This document shows, in pieces, positions 24,901 to 35,963 of a stretch of DNA of 64,000 nt. This stretch comes from Gyromitra esculenta (Eukaryota > Ascomycota > Pezizomycetes > Pezizales > Discinaceae). Made by a program: the position numbers and the translations under genes. Every line of letters begins with the position of its first letter. The first letter of the stretch is position 1. The stretch lies in contig JBCAML010000006.1 of NCBI GenBank assembly GCA_038503075.1, positions 620,001 to 684,000 on the forward strand, written 5' to 3'. Below the pieces are notes generated by a model. That model was not told where the DNA came from, made no database searches, and saw only the letters and a program-made list of their open reading frames with translations.

Positions 24901-26501
24901 AGGCGAGTGACCTTTTTTTATCAATCAATCAATCAATCAATACTTTATAGGTAGTCTGGCTTTGCTGTAGGAAGGAATCTAATTTCTATTTCTTTTTCAG
25001 ATGAGATAGCAAGAACACAAGAGCACTGGCAAACCTCGCTTCTAAAATGAAAGCGCTGGAAATCTTGGAACTCATGATAATTGGTACCCGCCAAACCCAA
25101 AAGAGCTATAGATAAGTCGATAGAAGTTAAACTCGCAAACAATACATCTTACGAGCTTAACCAACGAGGATTTATGTCAACCGTTTTCGTTGGTTTAGGC
25201 CATATCAGGGGATTGCACGGTAGTAATCGTCTATTTGGAGCAGTAACTTCAATGGGACGAGATACCTTATGAGTAGACTTAAGACAGTCTCTGGTGGTCA
25301 CATCGAGTGATATGTGATGAACATATCCCAAAAGAAACGCTGTGCACATCAATAAGTTTTCTCGCCATGCATATATTAACCTTTCCTAACCGGGTACTAT
25401 GGAAGAAAAACTCACCTCTTGCTGCAACCGCCGCTTTTCGGGGGAGTTTTATCGGACCTCATATTGAAAATTTAGACAAGGTCCATTTTCTGCTCAACAT
25501 AACCAGTCTGGGGGCTATGAAAGATAGAAATTGCGACACGTCTACCGTTTCCTGGTTATGTAATAGGATGTCTAAGCCATTATCGTCGGCCTTACATATG
25601 CGGAAGAATCGGATTTGCACGAGTATTTGGGTTGCGGAATTTGCTTGCTTGACTGAGAACGAGGGGCTACATATCTACTGGGAGAAATATAAAGCTTAGA
25701 GAAAGTAGCTGTGCCTTTGGTTTGGGCCACAGCTTTTCCTCCACGCCACCTAAAAGATCTACTTTATTATGAACATGCACACCGGAGCACCTTCGATCTA
25801 GTGAGTGTCATTGGGAGCACGGGTGTTTAGAGATACGTGGAGGGCGGGGGTTTTTTTTCTTCATACTAGATCTGGAAGGAGTACTTAGGCTCATTTATTT
25901 TAGCTGTGCTGTAGAGAGGTCTAGAGGATGTCAAGTTTGTTTTTTCTATTAGATTTCTGCTGGGCTGAACTGGGCAATTTCCTAAATTTCTAGATTATGG
26001 GCTGCTATTGTTTTGGTGATTGTTTTGCGACTACATGTACCTACGCCTACACTGCGCTAAGGACTATAATGGGTCGGGGTTTGTTCAATGAGGCGTAGCA
26101 GCAGAGCTGGGGTCAATTGTGGGATCTCGCAGGGGGATCTCGCAGAGTCGTCTGCGACGCGCAGCGATCCCAGGTGGTGGGGGATGGGAGCGAGCCTACG
26201 GTGGTGGTGATGACCAGTTCATGTTTGTGGCATTTCTTGGGCACTTTCGCGCTTGGTGTGGTTTGACGCGTTGCTCTCCGTGATTCAATCCCAGAAGTGA
26301 GCCGCGTCAAAACACGTCTCCCACCCACGATATTCACAACTTCCCCGGAACGGCACCTATCAATATTCCCATCCAACTACCCATATCCACAGAAGCAGGC
26401 GGAACACTCTCAATAAACACTGTTTCTGAGAAGAAATCGCCTAGTCGTATTCCCATTCACATAGCACACGTCAATCTTCTTTGCTCGCCAAGCTATTGGG
26501 C
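21966..26501. other. Divergent spacer between the Ser-rich gene and CAF-1
   Basis: It must contain promoters for the minus-strand gene ending at 21965 and for the plus-strand CAF-1 gene. It has CT-rich tracts, a TGTAC tandem at about 23058-23076, CACTCA-type repeats near 23440-23480, a TCAA microsatellite at 24920-24941 and TACATGTA at 26032. On the minus strand, 24211-24680 holds several short protein-like blocks that I could not join into one gene (listed separately). Confidence 0.45.
24211..24680 (-). other. Possible broken or unresolved coding region
   Basis: Read on the minus strand, three consecutive blocks look coding-like: a Lys/Arg-rich frame near 24673-24600, GYEFHDQEFARCERPNKKVA in another frame, and MDDKHDKQAEHEKRQGFPS followed by an acidic stretch in a third. 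Splice-like GTAAGC and GTACTA sites exist between them, but the introns needed would be too short or out of phase. It may be a pseudogene or a gene whose exons I cannot resolve. Confidence 0.25.
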
Positions 26502-28494
26502 ATGAGCGCGTCTGCCACGATCCCACCACCTCCGGAAGTACAGTCGCCATTGCCTTCGCCGGGATCACAGGATGATGCTTCGTCTAGTTCATCAGAGGGA
26601 TTAAAGAAACGGGCCATCTCCGAGGTAATGGAGGACACAACAGCTCCTTTGGTCGACGGCAGCGGGGATGGTAAAGGCCCCGCTAAGAAAAAGACAAAGT
26701 TGATGGAAGCAGAAATTGAAGATAAGAGGAAGGATAAGGAGGCTAAGGAGAAGGAGAAGGAAGATAAGAGGAAGGAAAAGGAAGCAAGGGAGAGGGAGAG
26801 GGAGGCTGAGAGGGCTGTAAAGGCTAGACTCTTTGTTCCGGTATTGTTTTTTATGGTTACTGACCTGTGGGTTCTTGTAGAAAGCTGAGAAGGATGAGAA
26901 GAAGCGGATTCGAGATGAGGAGAAAAGGAAGAAAGATGAGGAAAAGAAGAAAAAGGACGACGAGAAGAAGAAGAAGGATGAGGAGAAGGCTAAAAAAGAT
27001 AGAGTATGTGGTAGTCGCTTTCGAATCGCAGGCGTATCTGGGGGGGGAGGAGGAGAACACGCCGCTGACGAAATTTTGATAGGCGCAAACCCGACTGCAG
27101 AACTTCTTTGTCAAGCCTTCTGGTCCTCCGAGTAGTCCTGCAAAGGCTGCGATTGCACCTCCCAGTCTAACTGCAGCAGTACCAGAGTCTGGGAAGAAGG
27201 AACAGAGCGATTACGAGCGAACGTTCCATACATTCTTTGTGAAATCAAATGTCACTGTTGCGCCGCCGCATTGTTTCCAGCGCGATGATGCCCACAAGAT
27301 CGCTGTAAAAAGTTTGATTGACAAAGCTATGTCTTTGCCGAAGGAGTTAGATGCTGTAGACGACGTCGAGATGCAGGTCGTGCCAGAAGTGGGCACGGCC
27401 ACGAGTGAGCAGATTACTGAACTTCTCCATATTCCTCCGTACAAACGGGGCCGGCGAGGAATGCTGTTGGGGTATACTACTAAGGATATTTTGGCCAGAA
27501 TAAATTCTCCAGACGACTCCTCATTACCTTCAATGATAAACTTGACGAAAGATGGATCATCTAAAGAAGACGGCGCAACAGTTTACCTTGGGCTGCTTAA
27601 TTCTCTACCTAATAAATTTTTAAGATTTGCTGAAGATGTGAGACCACCATATTGTGGGACATTCACTAGGAAGCCTACTACAACTGGCCTGCGGAAGGGT
27701 CGTAATCCGTTTCAAAGGACCTTACCGAAGATTGATTATGATTACGACTCGGAAGCGGAATGGGAAGAGGGAGCGTTGGATGGTGATGAAGAAGAGTTAT
27801 TAAGTGATAATGAAGAGGAAGACGAAGAGGTGGAAAGCTTGGATGACGAGATGGAAGGATTTCTGGACGATGAGGAGGATGAGGCGGCTAAGGGTCGGCG
27901 CGGGCAGCTTGCTGCATTGGTTCCGTTATCGTCAGGACTCTGCTGGGAAGATGAGGATGGCAGGAATTCGAGGGCGGATTTTGAAGGCATGAAGATGGAA
28001 ATGCTTATCGGTAGGCCTGATCGGGTTGGAATCTACGCTCATTTTGCTGTTGCTGATACCTTTGTGCAGAAGGTGTACCTGGTCCCATTGATCCATTTTC
28101 CACAGTCTATTGGAACCCTCCGCCGAAAAACATCAAATCTCTTACTAGTTTCCTTGTTCCTGCGACATCTTTGCCAAAATCCTCGTCGTCGACTTCGATG
28201 GAGCCGCCGCGTCTTCCACCCATATCCTCGGCCCGCCCTCAGGTGACAAATATTGTTTTGAGCATGGAAATGGGTACCCCTAAGAAAGGTAAAAGTGTAA
28301 GCCTCGTTCCTGCAGAAGACCTTGATGCGTTTAAACGCGCAGTTGAAGGCAGTGACATGACCAAAGCCGGGTTAGTCGAGGTGTTGAAGAAACAGTTTCC
28401 AAAAATTGGGAAAGAGTCAATCAAACAGACATTAGGGAAAGTTGCGGCTAGAGTCGGTGATAGAGAGAAAGATAAGCGATGGGTCTTGATTTAG
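26502..28494 (+). CDS. Chromatin assembly factor 1 large subunit (p150/Cac1-like)
   Basis: Subunit of the CAF-1 histone chaperone that deposits H3-H4 on newly replicated DNA at PCNA. Four exons (26502-26816, 26881-27003, 27083-28010, 28070-28494) give 596 residues; the introns of 64, 79 and 59 bp have good branch sites such as TTACTGACC. A Ser/Pro-rich start precedes a long Lys/Glu/Arg helix (about residues 75-146). A canonical PCNA-binding box, QTRLQNFF, follows at about 148-155. YDYDSEAEWEE opens the acidic H3-H4-binding domain, which continues with runs of Asp and Glu. The C-terminus, with KESIKQTLGKVAARV and the ending DKRWVLI, matches the winged-helix DNA-binding domain. ATG 26502 is the first ATG in frame. 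All expected parts are present and the gene looks intact. Confidence 0.95.
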
Positions 28495-30082
28495 CGTGCA
28501 TGAATTTTTTCTTATGTTTCACTAAACGGGAAAAAGATGGGGTGTATGTTATCGATATTTCTGATTGAGAGCATTAAATATACATTTCCCCTCTCTATAG
28601 CCTTTTTTTTCCCCAGGACGATAATATTATATGAATCCGACTCGTAGGTCTTAGTTCAGGGGCTTTTTCCCACGTTCATTCTGGCTTGAGGTAGTTTAGA
28701 TTAGAGGCCTCTATTTCTCCCACTTTGCTTTTATTGGGCAATCGGCACCCTTTTATAGTATTCTAGAATTGTCGAGAATACCATTACTGTTCGCTGTTCT
28801 AACATATTTATCGTTCCTCTGCCTTTTTGAGTCTCGTTGGGGTTTTTCCAGGTTGGAAGCTACAAGCATGTGTAGCAATCGGAGGATATTGGTTCTGAGG
28901 CATCCTGATGCATATGGGTTATGAGTTGATTTGGGTTCTGTGAATATTTTGTCTTCAGGCCTCAATGGGAAACCCTACTTTATTTTTTATTTACTGAGTG
29001 CTACTACTTAAACGCTTGGAGTATCAGCTAAAACGTCAACACTTAGCAAACCTTTTTTTAAGGAGATGATGGCTTTTATTAGCTACGTATAGAATCCTTT
29101 ATTGGGGGAGGTACTTGGCTAGATACTCCTGCTATTTTCTCTACCCTGATTCTTTAGTATTCTAGTCCCGTTAGAATTTTGGTGATCCGATCTTGTGTGT
29201 ATAGAGGACGGGCAATAGAAACCACTTTTATCATGCGTTATCACTCGACATCAAATGGTTGTATTTGGTGAGGATATTGAATATATTCGGTATCTGCACG
29301 GGGCAGTAAGAGAAGAGAGAGGAAAAGAAATTCAATAGGACGACAGAGAGCTTTATATACACGCTATAAAGAGAATACAATACATGGAATATAAGGGATA
29401 CTGGGCACCGACTTCGATCGGCCTGAGGGACCCCCAAGCAGCTAAAGCCCCACTAGCAGGACTCGTATACCCGCTAATAATCAGAGACCAAGAGAGAATG
29501 CAAGCCCGGGGGCCTGTAGATACATGTATATATCATAATATATATGCATGTATCCGACTGTATTATAAAATCCTGGGTTGGCCTCTTCTTTCCGCTGGTA
29601 TTAAGTAAATACATGTATACATAAATCATCGAGATGGGATACAAATTACATATCGGCAAGAATCGATATGGTACATGCAGTTGATTTTAATGGGTGAGAG
29701 AGGGACCCTAGCTCCCTAGTGCGGGGTGATGCTGTCTACATAAGACCTGCGTTTCGCACACAACAACACCTCACCTATCTTCCGGCACCACCATTGCTTC
29801 CCCCAGTTGGTCCGATTTGTCATAAGCATTTGCTCCTGTTCGACGAGCTCGATTCTCTTTAACTGTTCGATTGAGTATATAAGTGGGTTTCTCTTCCCCC
29901 GTAACATTTTAATCAGTCAATATATCTAGCCTATCAGCCCATCTTGTCGATTTATCCTTCCCCCTCGCTCAAGTTGATATATATGTTGTTATCCATCTAT
30001 CCGGCTATTTTAATTAACGTCATATGTATCGTGTGTAGGCTGACACTCGCTTTAGAGGTGATATCTTGCACTCTATACTGTC
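28495..30082. other. AT-rich spacer before the F-box gene
   Basis: No gene seen. Two TACATGTA palindromes at 29521 and 29610 lie within a stretch rich in ATATA and ATGTA, 470-560 bp upstream of the next start codon. Confidence 0.5.
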
Positions 30083-32813
30083 ATGGAGAACCAGCCTGCT
30101 CCGCAACCAGCGGATGTGCTCTGGATGACACAGTTCCATGAGTTACAGCAGCAACAAACTACTGCCCTCATTCAACAGAATGAGAACCAAAAAATCCAGC
30201 TAAAGATTCTCGCCATGCAACTGGAAGTCGAAAAGGAAAGGCGATTAACTCTCAACAGCGCAAATGGTCGAGTGGCAGCTAAACGAGAAGTAGATGGAGA
30301 TACTGCCATGCAGCAACTGCAACCTTTGTCTCAAGATACCCCACCGCCAATACAGAATGCGCAAGCGCAAGATTTTGAGATGAGTGATTTCACTCCTACT
30401 GTGCAGCAGCAGAATTTTGGACCGCACTATCTTGCCTTTGGCCTTGAGACACCGCAACAAAACCGAGATGGGCAGTATCAAGACCAAAACCAGCAACAAT
30501 ATCACCAACCTCAGCATCAGCAGCGAAGTGATGGCATGCAATTACCTCAGGTTACAACTCTAGATTCCGCAGATAATCAACTCTTGATGGCGCTTGGTGG
30601 CTATGATTTACCTCCCCTTTCGCTCCCTTGCCACACGCCCTCCAGTGTTTCTACCCCAATGAGCAATAGACCTCTCAACGGCCATGAGGATTCGCCTTAC
30701 TTAACCCCGAGATATCCATCAACTGCGCCTAACTCTATTATGCGTCTCAGGAGCCATGTAGCTAATGGTTCAACTGGGTCTCCACTAACAGGAAAACGTC
30801 GCCGTTTGCTTGGAACTACACTCCCGGGGTACAACTCTTCAATAGTGATGAATGCCCTTAGTAGGAGCTCCTACCATCATGGGCAGCAGAACCAAGCATT
30901 ACAGTCTTACGCTACTGGTGTTGGGAAACTTGCATTTTTATTGACTAGAAGGGACCTTGAAGAATGTATTATGGAATTGGCTCTACGGGAGGAAGATCTA
31001 TTTTCTGTTAAATTTCGCCAAAATACTGCCTTGGACGCTGAATCAAAGCCAGGACTTGTCAGAAATTCGTTGATGGGTAGGCTTGCTAACAACAACAGGA
31101 GGGTGGCAGTTGTCAAAAAAGATATCTGGCCCATAAGTATGGATACTACCAAAGTTGGGGGCCTGGGAAGTTTTGGGAAGGTCCCGCTGGAACGTATGTC
31201 ACCCCTTTCTGCACATATCAGTCTGAATCTATACAATTCTGTTTGTTCTAAAAAACCACCCGTTCTCGTCTTTAGTTCTCATTCATATCATTTCATTCCT
31301 TCCACTCGGCACTACTCTCACACTCATCCTCGCTGTTTGCAAGTCATTTCGCGCGCTCATGTCCGAACCTTCGCTTTGGGGCCAGATGGTCATCAAACCA
31401 ACAGCTCCAACATTCAGCTCCAATGGATTTCTTCGTTTGCTTCGTTGCCTACCCGAGACTTCCATTCGTCACTTCAGCTTCGATACTGCTGCTTGCGAGC
31501 CGGTAATATTGAACGAAGTCGTAGATTTGATGCTTAAGAAGAAACATTTCGGCGTGAGATCTCTGCATCTTGTGGGCAGAAGGCTTAGCCATGCAATGAT
31601 CTTAAACGCCCTTAAGCGTTTGTGGTCTGAAAACATTGTAACCTTTTCCCTTACAGAGGTAACCAATTCAAAACTAGACTCGGAAGCTGTCAATAAAGCT
31701 TTCCTGCCCCTAATGCCCAATCTTAGAAGATTGAGACTCGAAGGTGGAATCTGGAAGACCCAGGAACTGAAAGTTCTGTCATGCGTACACGGTCAATTAA
31801 GAAGTGCCGAACTGAACAGGCTCATTGGGGATAACAGATTGACGCATTTAAGTTTTGTCGGGAAGAACACTGCTATATGCTGGGACGACGTTAAAAATTT
31901 TGGGAAGTGGTATCCAGAATTAGAGGAGCTTTTCATCAATTGTATCTATGCAGATGAGGTTTCCTGGGTTGAGGAGTATACTCTCGGAGCTGTGCCGGTG
32001 ACTGAGGTCAATGAAGCTCTGGTCGGGATTGAATACGCTACTAAGAAGTACAAAGCACCTAGTAATGGTGATATTTCATGGCATGCGATGCCTAGACTGA
32101 GATATTTTGGATGCGACCATGTCGGCGACGGGACGAATAAAAAGCACGTCAAAGTGTTCGAAGATATCCATGCAGCATACATTTGGAGTCTAATAAAGGG
32201 GAGCAACCAGAATTTGGAGAGACTGGAGATTAGCCGTGGCGAAGAACACTTCAAATATGAACGTGGTGCTAAAAGTATGTCTTATGACCAGATTAAGTTT
32301 ACAGCAAATATTTTGAAATTGAAGTAGCTGACAATCGTAAATTACTCACATATAGTGGGTAGTAAAGTGTATGCACCACTTCCACAGCTAATCCCAATCT
32401 CATTGGGAAATATGCTCCCAGTGGACTTTCCTAAGCTGGTTTATCTCTACCTTGGACATTGGGAAATCCCCTGGAGTTGGTTTACAGGTTTCGTGCCTGT
32501 GAACCTTGTCGTTAATGGTTCTAGTTCTACTTCCCTAGCTTCTTCCACCGATGCGTCTACAACAAATAGAAAGGAGAATGGCGGAGGTAGCATCAATCGC
32601 GAGCGCCCAAAACTGCATCTTAACAGTGTCAGGACCTTCGTCTTTTGGAAATGTGGCGGTCTTCCGACTAGCATGGCTGACGAAGGTGGTGCGCTCGAGA
32701 AAGGGTGGCTTGAGGAATTAAAGAAGGTTTGGGGTGAGAGACTGACAGGTTTCGATGATTCGGTTGGGCCGGAGAAGGCGCTGAAGGGGAACAGAGGTGG
32801 CGGCGCTTGGTAG
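30083..32813 (+). CDS. F-box protein with Gln-rich N-terminus and LRR-like C-terminus
   Basis: Likely a substrate receptor of an SCF ubiquitin ligase. Exons 30083-31193, 31276-32296 and 32363-32813 give 860 residues. Intron 1 (82 bp, GTATGT to TTTAG) is decisive: it fuses a 370-residue N-terminal frame to VPLELLIHIISFLPLG and LAVCKSFRALMSEPSLW, which together form a typical F-box at about 366-405. The N-terminus is rich in Gln and Pro (glutamine helices near 15-40 and 130-150) and includes a basic KRRR at about 240. After the F-box come irregular leucine-rich repeats such as MPNLRRLRLEGG, YPELEELFINC and NLERLEI, as in FBXL-type proteins. The second intron is less certain: 5' GTTTAC (32297) or GTAGCT (32324), 3' TGGGTAG. 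Either keeps the frame. The F-box is unusually far from the N-terminus. Confidence 0.75.
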
Positions 32814-35800
32814 AGTAGAAGAGCGAATAGTAAGGGGATATACGCATCGTGGGCTTCCTATCTGGGTTTTGTTTTCATAAATTTCTTGGGTATCATGGTT
32901 TCCCCTCTGTAAAATTCAATTTGATCTTTAAGATCCTTTACTTGAGTTAGTACTTCTCCTTGACGTTTTCTTTCCCCTCCCTTTATTGTGATCTATGCCC
33001 AGGAATGGGGTGTTTGAAAGCTACATACTTTTGGGCAGAATGGAAGTTTGTGATACCATTCGTTGGGAGTTCCACCTTTCATTTTTAAAGAGAGCAGGCA
33101 ATAGTATTGCAAATACTGGGTCCAGTGGCTCTTGTTTCTTCGTGGCGGTGTTTGGCCAATAGTTGGCTAGGTCACTCTCGTCTCGCCTCGGTGAAACTCC
33201 TTAAGTAGATAGATGTCTTCTATATTCAAACTCACAGGATGGTTGGTGAGACGTTCAACGCTAGTAGAAGGGCTATCGGTGCTTTCAGCTGATATCTAGG
33301 AGGGTTACGCTTGTTCGTCGCTATTCATTAACTAGATATCTCAGTGGTAAGGAATGAGTGCTCTTATGTCTTGGGAGCCGGAGGTGCTATGTATGGTTCT
33401 GTAACACTGCTTACGGAAGATGGTGGCCGATATTAGTAAGTGATCCATATAGTATGTAGTATGGGCGATCATTGACACCTATGTACCTGTGGCACTATCC
33501 CATCAACCATAACGCAATTTTGGCTGTGACAACCAGCGCTTTTTAGGCCAATTTTTACCCCCCAAGCAGCTAATTTTTTTACAAATAGCCCCAAAATATA
33601 GAATATACAACTTGAGTATTCAAAGAAAATAATACTAAATATTTGGACCAATTAGTTCAATTTGCTAGCTACTGGTAAAAGAACTGTGAGATGGTTTTAT
33701 TAAGCGACTTTGGCTTGTTTAGCAACACCCAGACCCTTTGAAAGTTAATAAACCTGCCGGAAAAATGGAGACTGTCTTTAACTGGGGGAATTATCATGGG
33801 TAAAAAATAATTGAGTTGTTGGGGCTATGGGTGGTGGAGATAATGTACTAAATAGAAAAATAACCAGATCAGACCCTTAAACCACCATATTTGCTGCCAA
33901 ATTGGTGCCAAAATCGCTGAAAATCGCTAAAAACCCCAGTTTTCAACAATGCAAAACGCCATCTCAATGACAGTCAAAAAATTTGAAATTAAACATAGTT
34001 AATATCCACTATCTAAATATACTACAGAAAAAAACTGGGGACAGAATTATTGTTCCTGAAGGAAAAAATTAGGGATGAGCCTAGGAACGATTTTTAGGGC
34101 TAAAATCACAGCTATGGAAACAATGATTTATTAAAACAACAGATTAGCGATTTTAATTTTAGCATGCAGACCATGAAGATTATATATTAATGTACCCCTG
34201 TGAAAGAATTCATATTTATTAGATAGAATTCTGGAGAGTTATAAGCTGGTATTTTTTCTTGTGGCCTTCAAAGGCCACATACAGCGCGCGTTGCTACGAG
34301 CCATGGGATAGTTGTGTACCTATCCTTCAGTTGAAGAGGCTGATGAAGTCTACTAGGCTCGTATCGGATTACTTAGTCAACCTTAACCAATCAATACCTA
34401 CGTGGGAGCACCGAGTCTTTTTATCTTTCAGTTCTTTTTTTTTAAATTATAGCTAAGAATGGTGAAGGTCGCTAACAAGTTAGGTCAGGCGACAAGACTA
34501 CGAATGTCGATGTATCCTACCTAGGCAAGTTACTTGTGCTGTGTAAATTTATGAGCATTGACATGGAGTTTGATTATTTGTATGCTAAATATCACCCAGG
34601 TATTCTCAGGCTAAAGTGTGATTAGAGTTCACTCTTCCAAACATATTAATTGACGGTGGAGTCTGAAGAACGAAACACATTTTTTCAGGAGTAAAAATCT
34701 CTCGGCGGAGGTAGAAATTGTGGGAACTTATTGATGACCATGTGTACATGTATGCAAGGAGTTAAATGTTCGTGAGCTGCACATGGGTGGAAATTCTTTT
34801 TAAATAATTGGGGCGTGATAAATGTATGAGATCTAGATCTGGAATCAAGCGCTCAGGAATTTGCAAAAGAGTGTCCACAGTCAAGTTTATGTTCCCCTCT
34901 CCACAGACGCACCATGATACATGTAGTGTTGGTCAGGTGCCATGATAGAGCGCAAGAGTATATGGCCTATACAGTTCGATCTCCCTATAAGGGTTCACTC
35001 CGGACCAAAATTTGTACCCTTATAGAGCAGATACCCTTATAAACTAGCCGTCTGATACCCGTAAATAGAAATTGGGGCAGTCAAACATACCATTATAGGG
35101 CGATTGAGCTGTATAGCTATTATCTACGTTGAAGAATTTCGTTAACTTTCCTTATGTCGGAATTATCGCTAGCTAGATGTAGTAAATGGAAGGGAGGCCG
35201 GCGAAGGTTTTTTTTTGATATGGAGTATATCAGAGTTTGTTTTCTAGTAAGGCTGCCTTTCACATATATCGCGTGTACATAGATATATGATGAAATTTCG
35301 ATGGCGTTGCATTCCTCCGGAAATCACGCCAAGCTCCCAATTCTAGCTCGGAAACAAATGCTCGCATTCTCCTTAACCCTTCTTTCTGAATATGGGCAAA
35401 CTCATGCCCATCAACAACTTCCCCTTGCTTCTTAGGAAAAACAGGTTCTTAAAATTACCACTTTCAATTGCACGATTATCCGCAGTAGATAAACGTGTGA
35501 ATTGCTTAAGCTAATAGTGTGTACATTCTCCGTCCAGAAGGAACGTTACCTCCTGATAATATCTGTTCACGTGTACAGAAGGAAGGTATTTCTTCCTTCC
35601 TCTCACGTTCACGTTTGTTCAACCCGCCCGTTTCTCGATAGTTTATTATTGAAGACCCCGTCAACAGTCAATACAGCAGCAAGCGTTACAAGACAGTCGC
35701 TCTTTTTTATTTCCTCTTGCCACCTGTTACGCAGGTACACGCTCATTTACTGTAATTAGTTATTCTTTTGAAACCCCTCTAACCCTTTTCACTATTTCTT

Positions 35801-35963
35801 CAGCGAACGGCCAATTTTCAATAATCTTAACCTAATCAAACACCAACAAACTCCAGTGATCAGAACTAACACTGGTCCTACATATCATCAAAGGTATGAA
35901 AATCATAGCTGCTGTCGGATCTTAGGGTTTGTTGAAGCCTAATAGCATAAATTATTAGTATCA
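32814..35963. other. AT-rich spacer with one MITE
   Basis: No gene seen in about 3.1 kb. It contains an inverted-repeat element at 34972-35111 and TACATGTA at 34745 and 34918. The part 33.5-34.3 kb is notably AT-rich and may be an old, decayed repeat. Confidence 0.5.
34972..35111. mobile_element. TA-flanked pogo-like MITE, CAGTTCGATC ends
   Basis: A 140-bp element with ends CAGTTCGATCTCCCTATAAG and, on the opposite strand, CAGCTCAATCGCCCTATAAT, flanked by TA on both sides. CAG-starting ends and TA targets are typical of pogo/Fot elements of the Tc1/mariner superfamily. It has no open frame. Confidence 0.85.
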
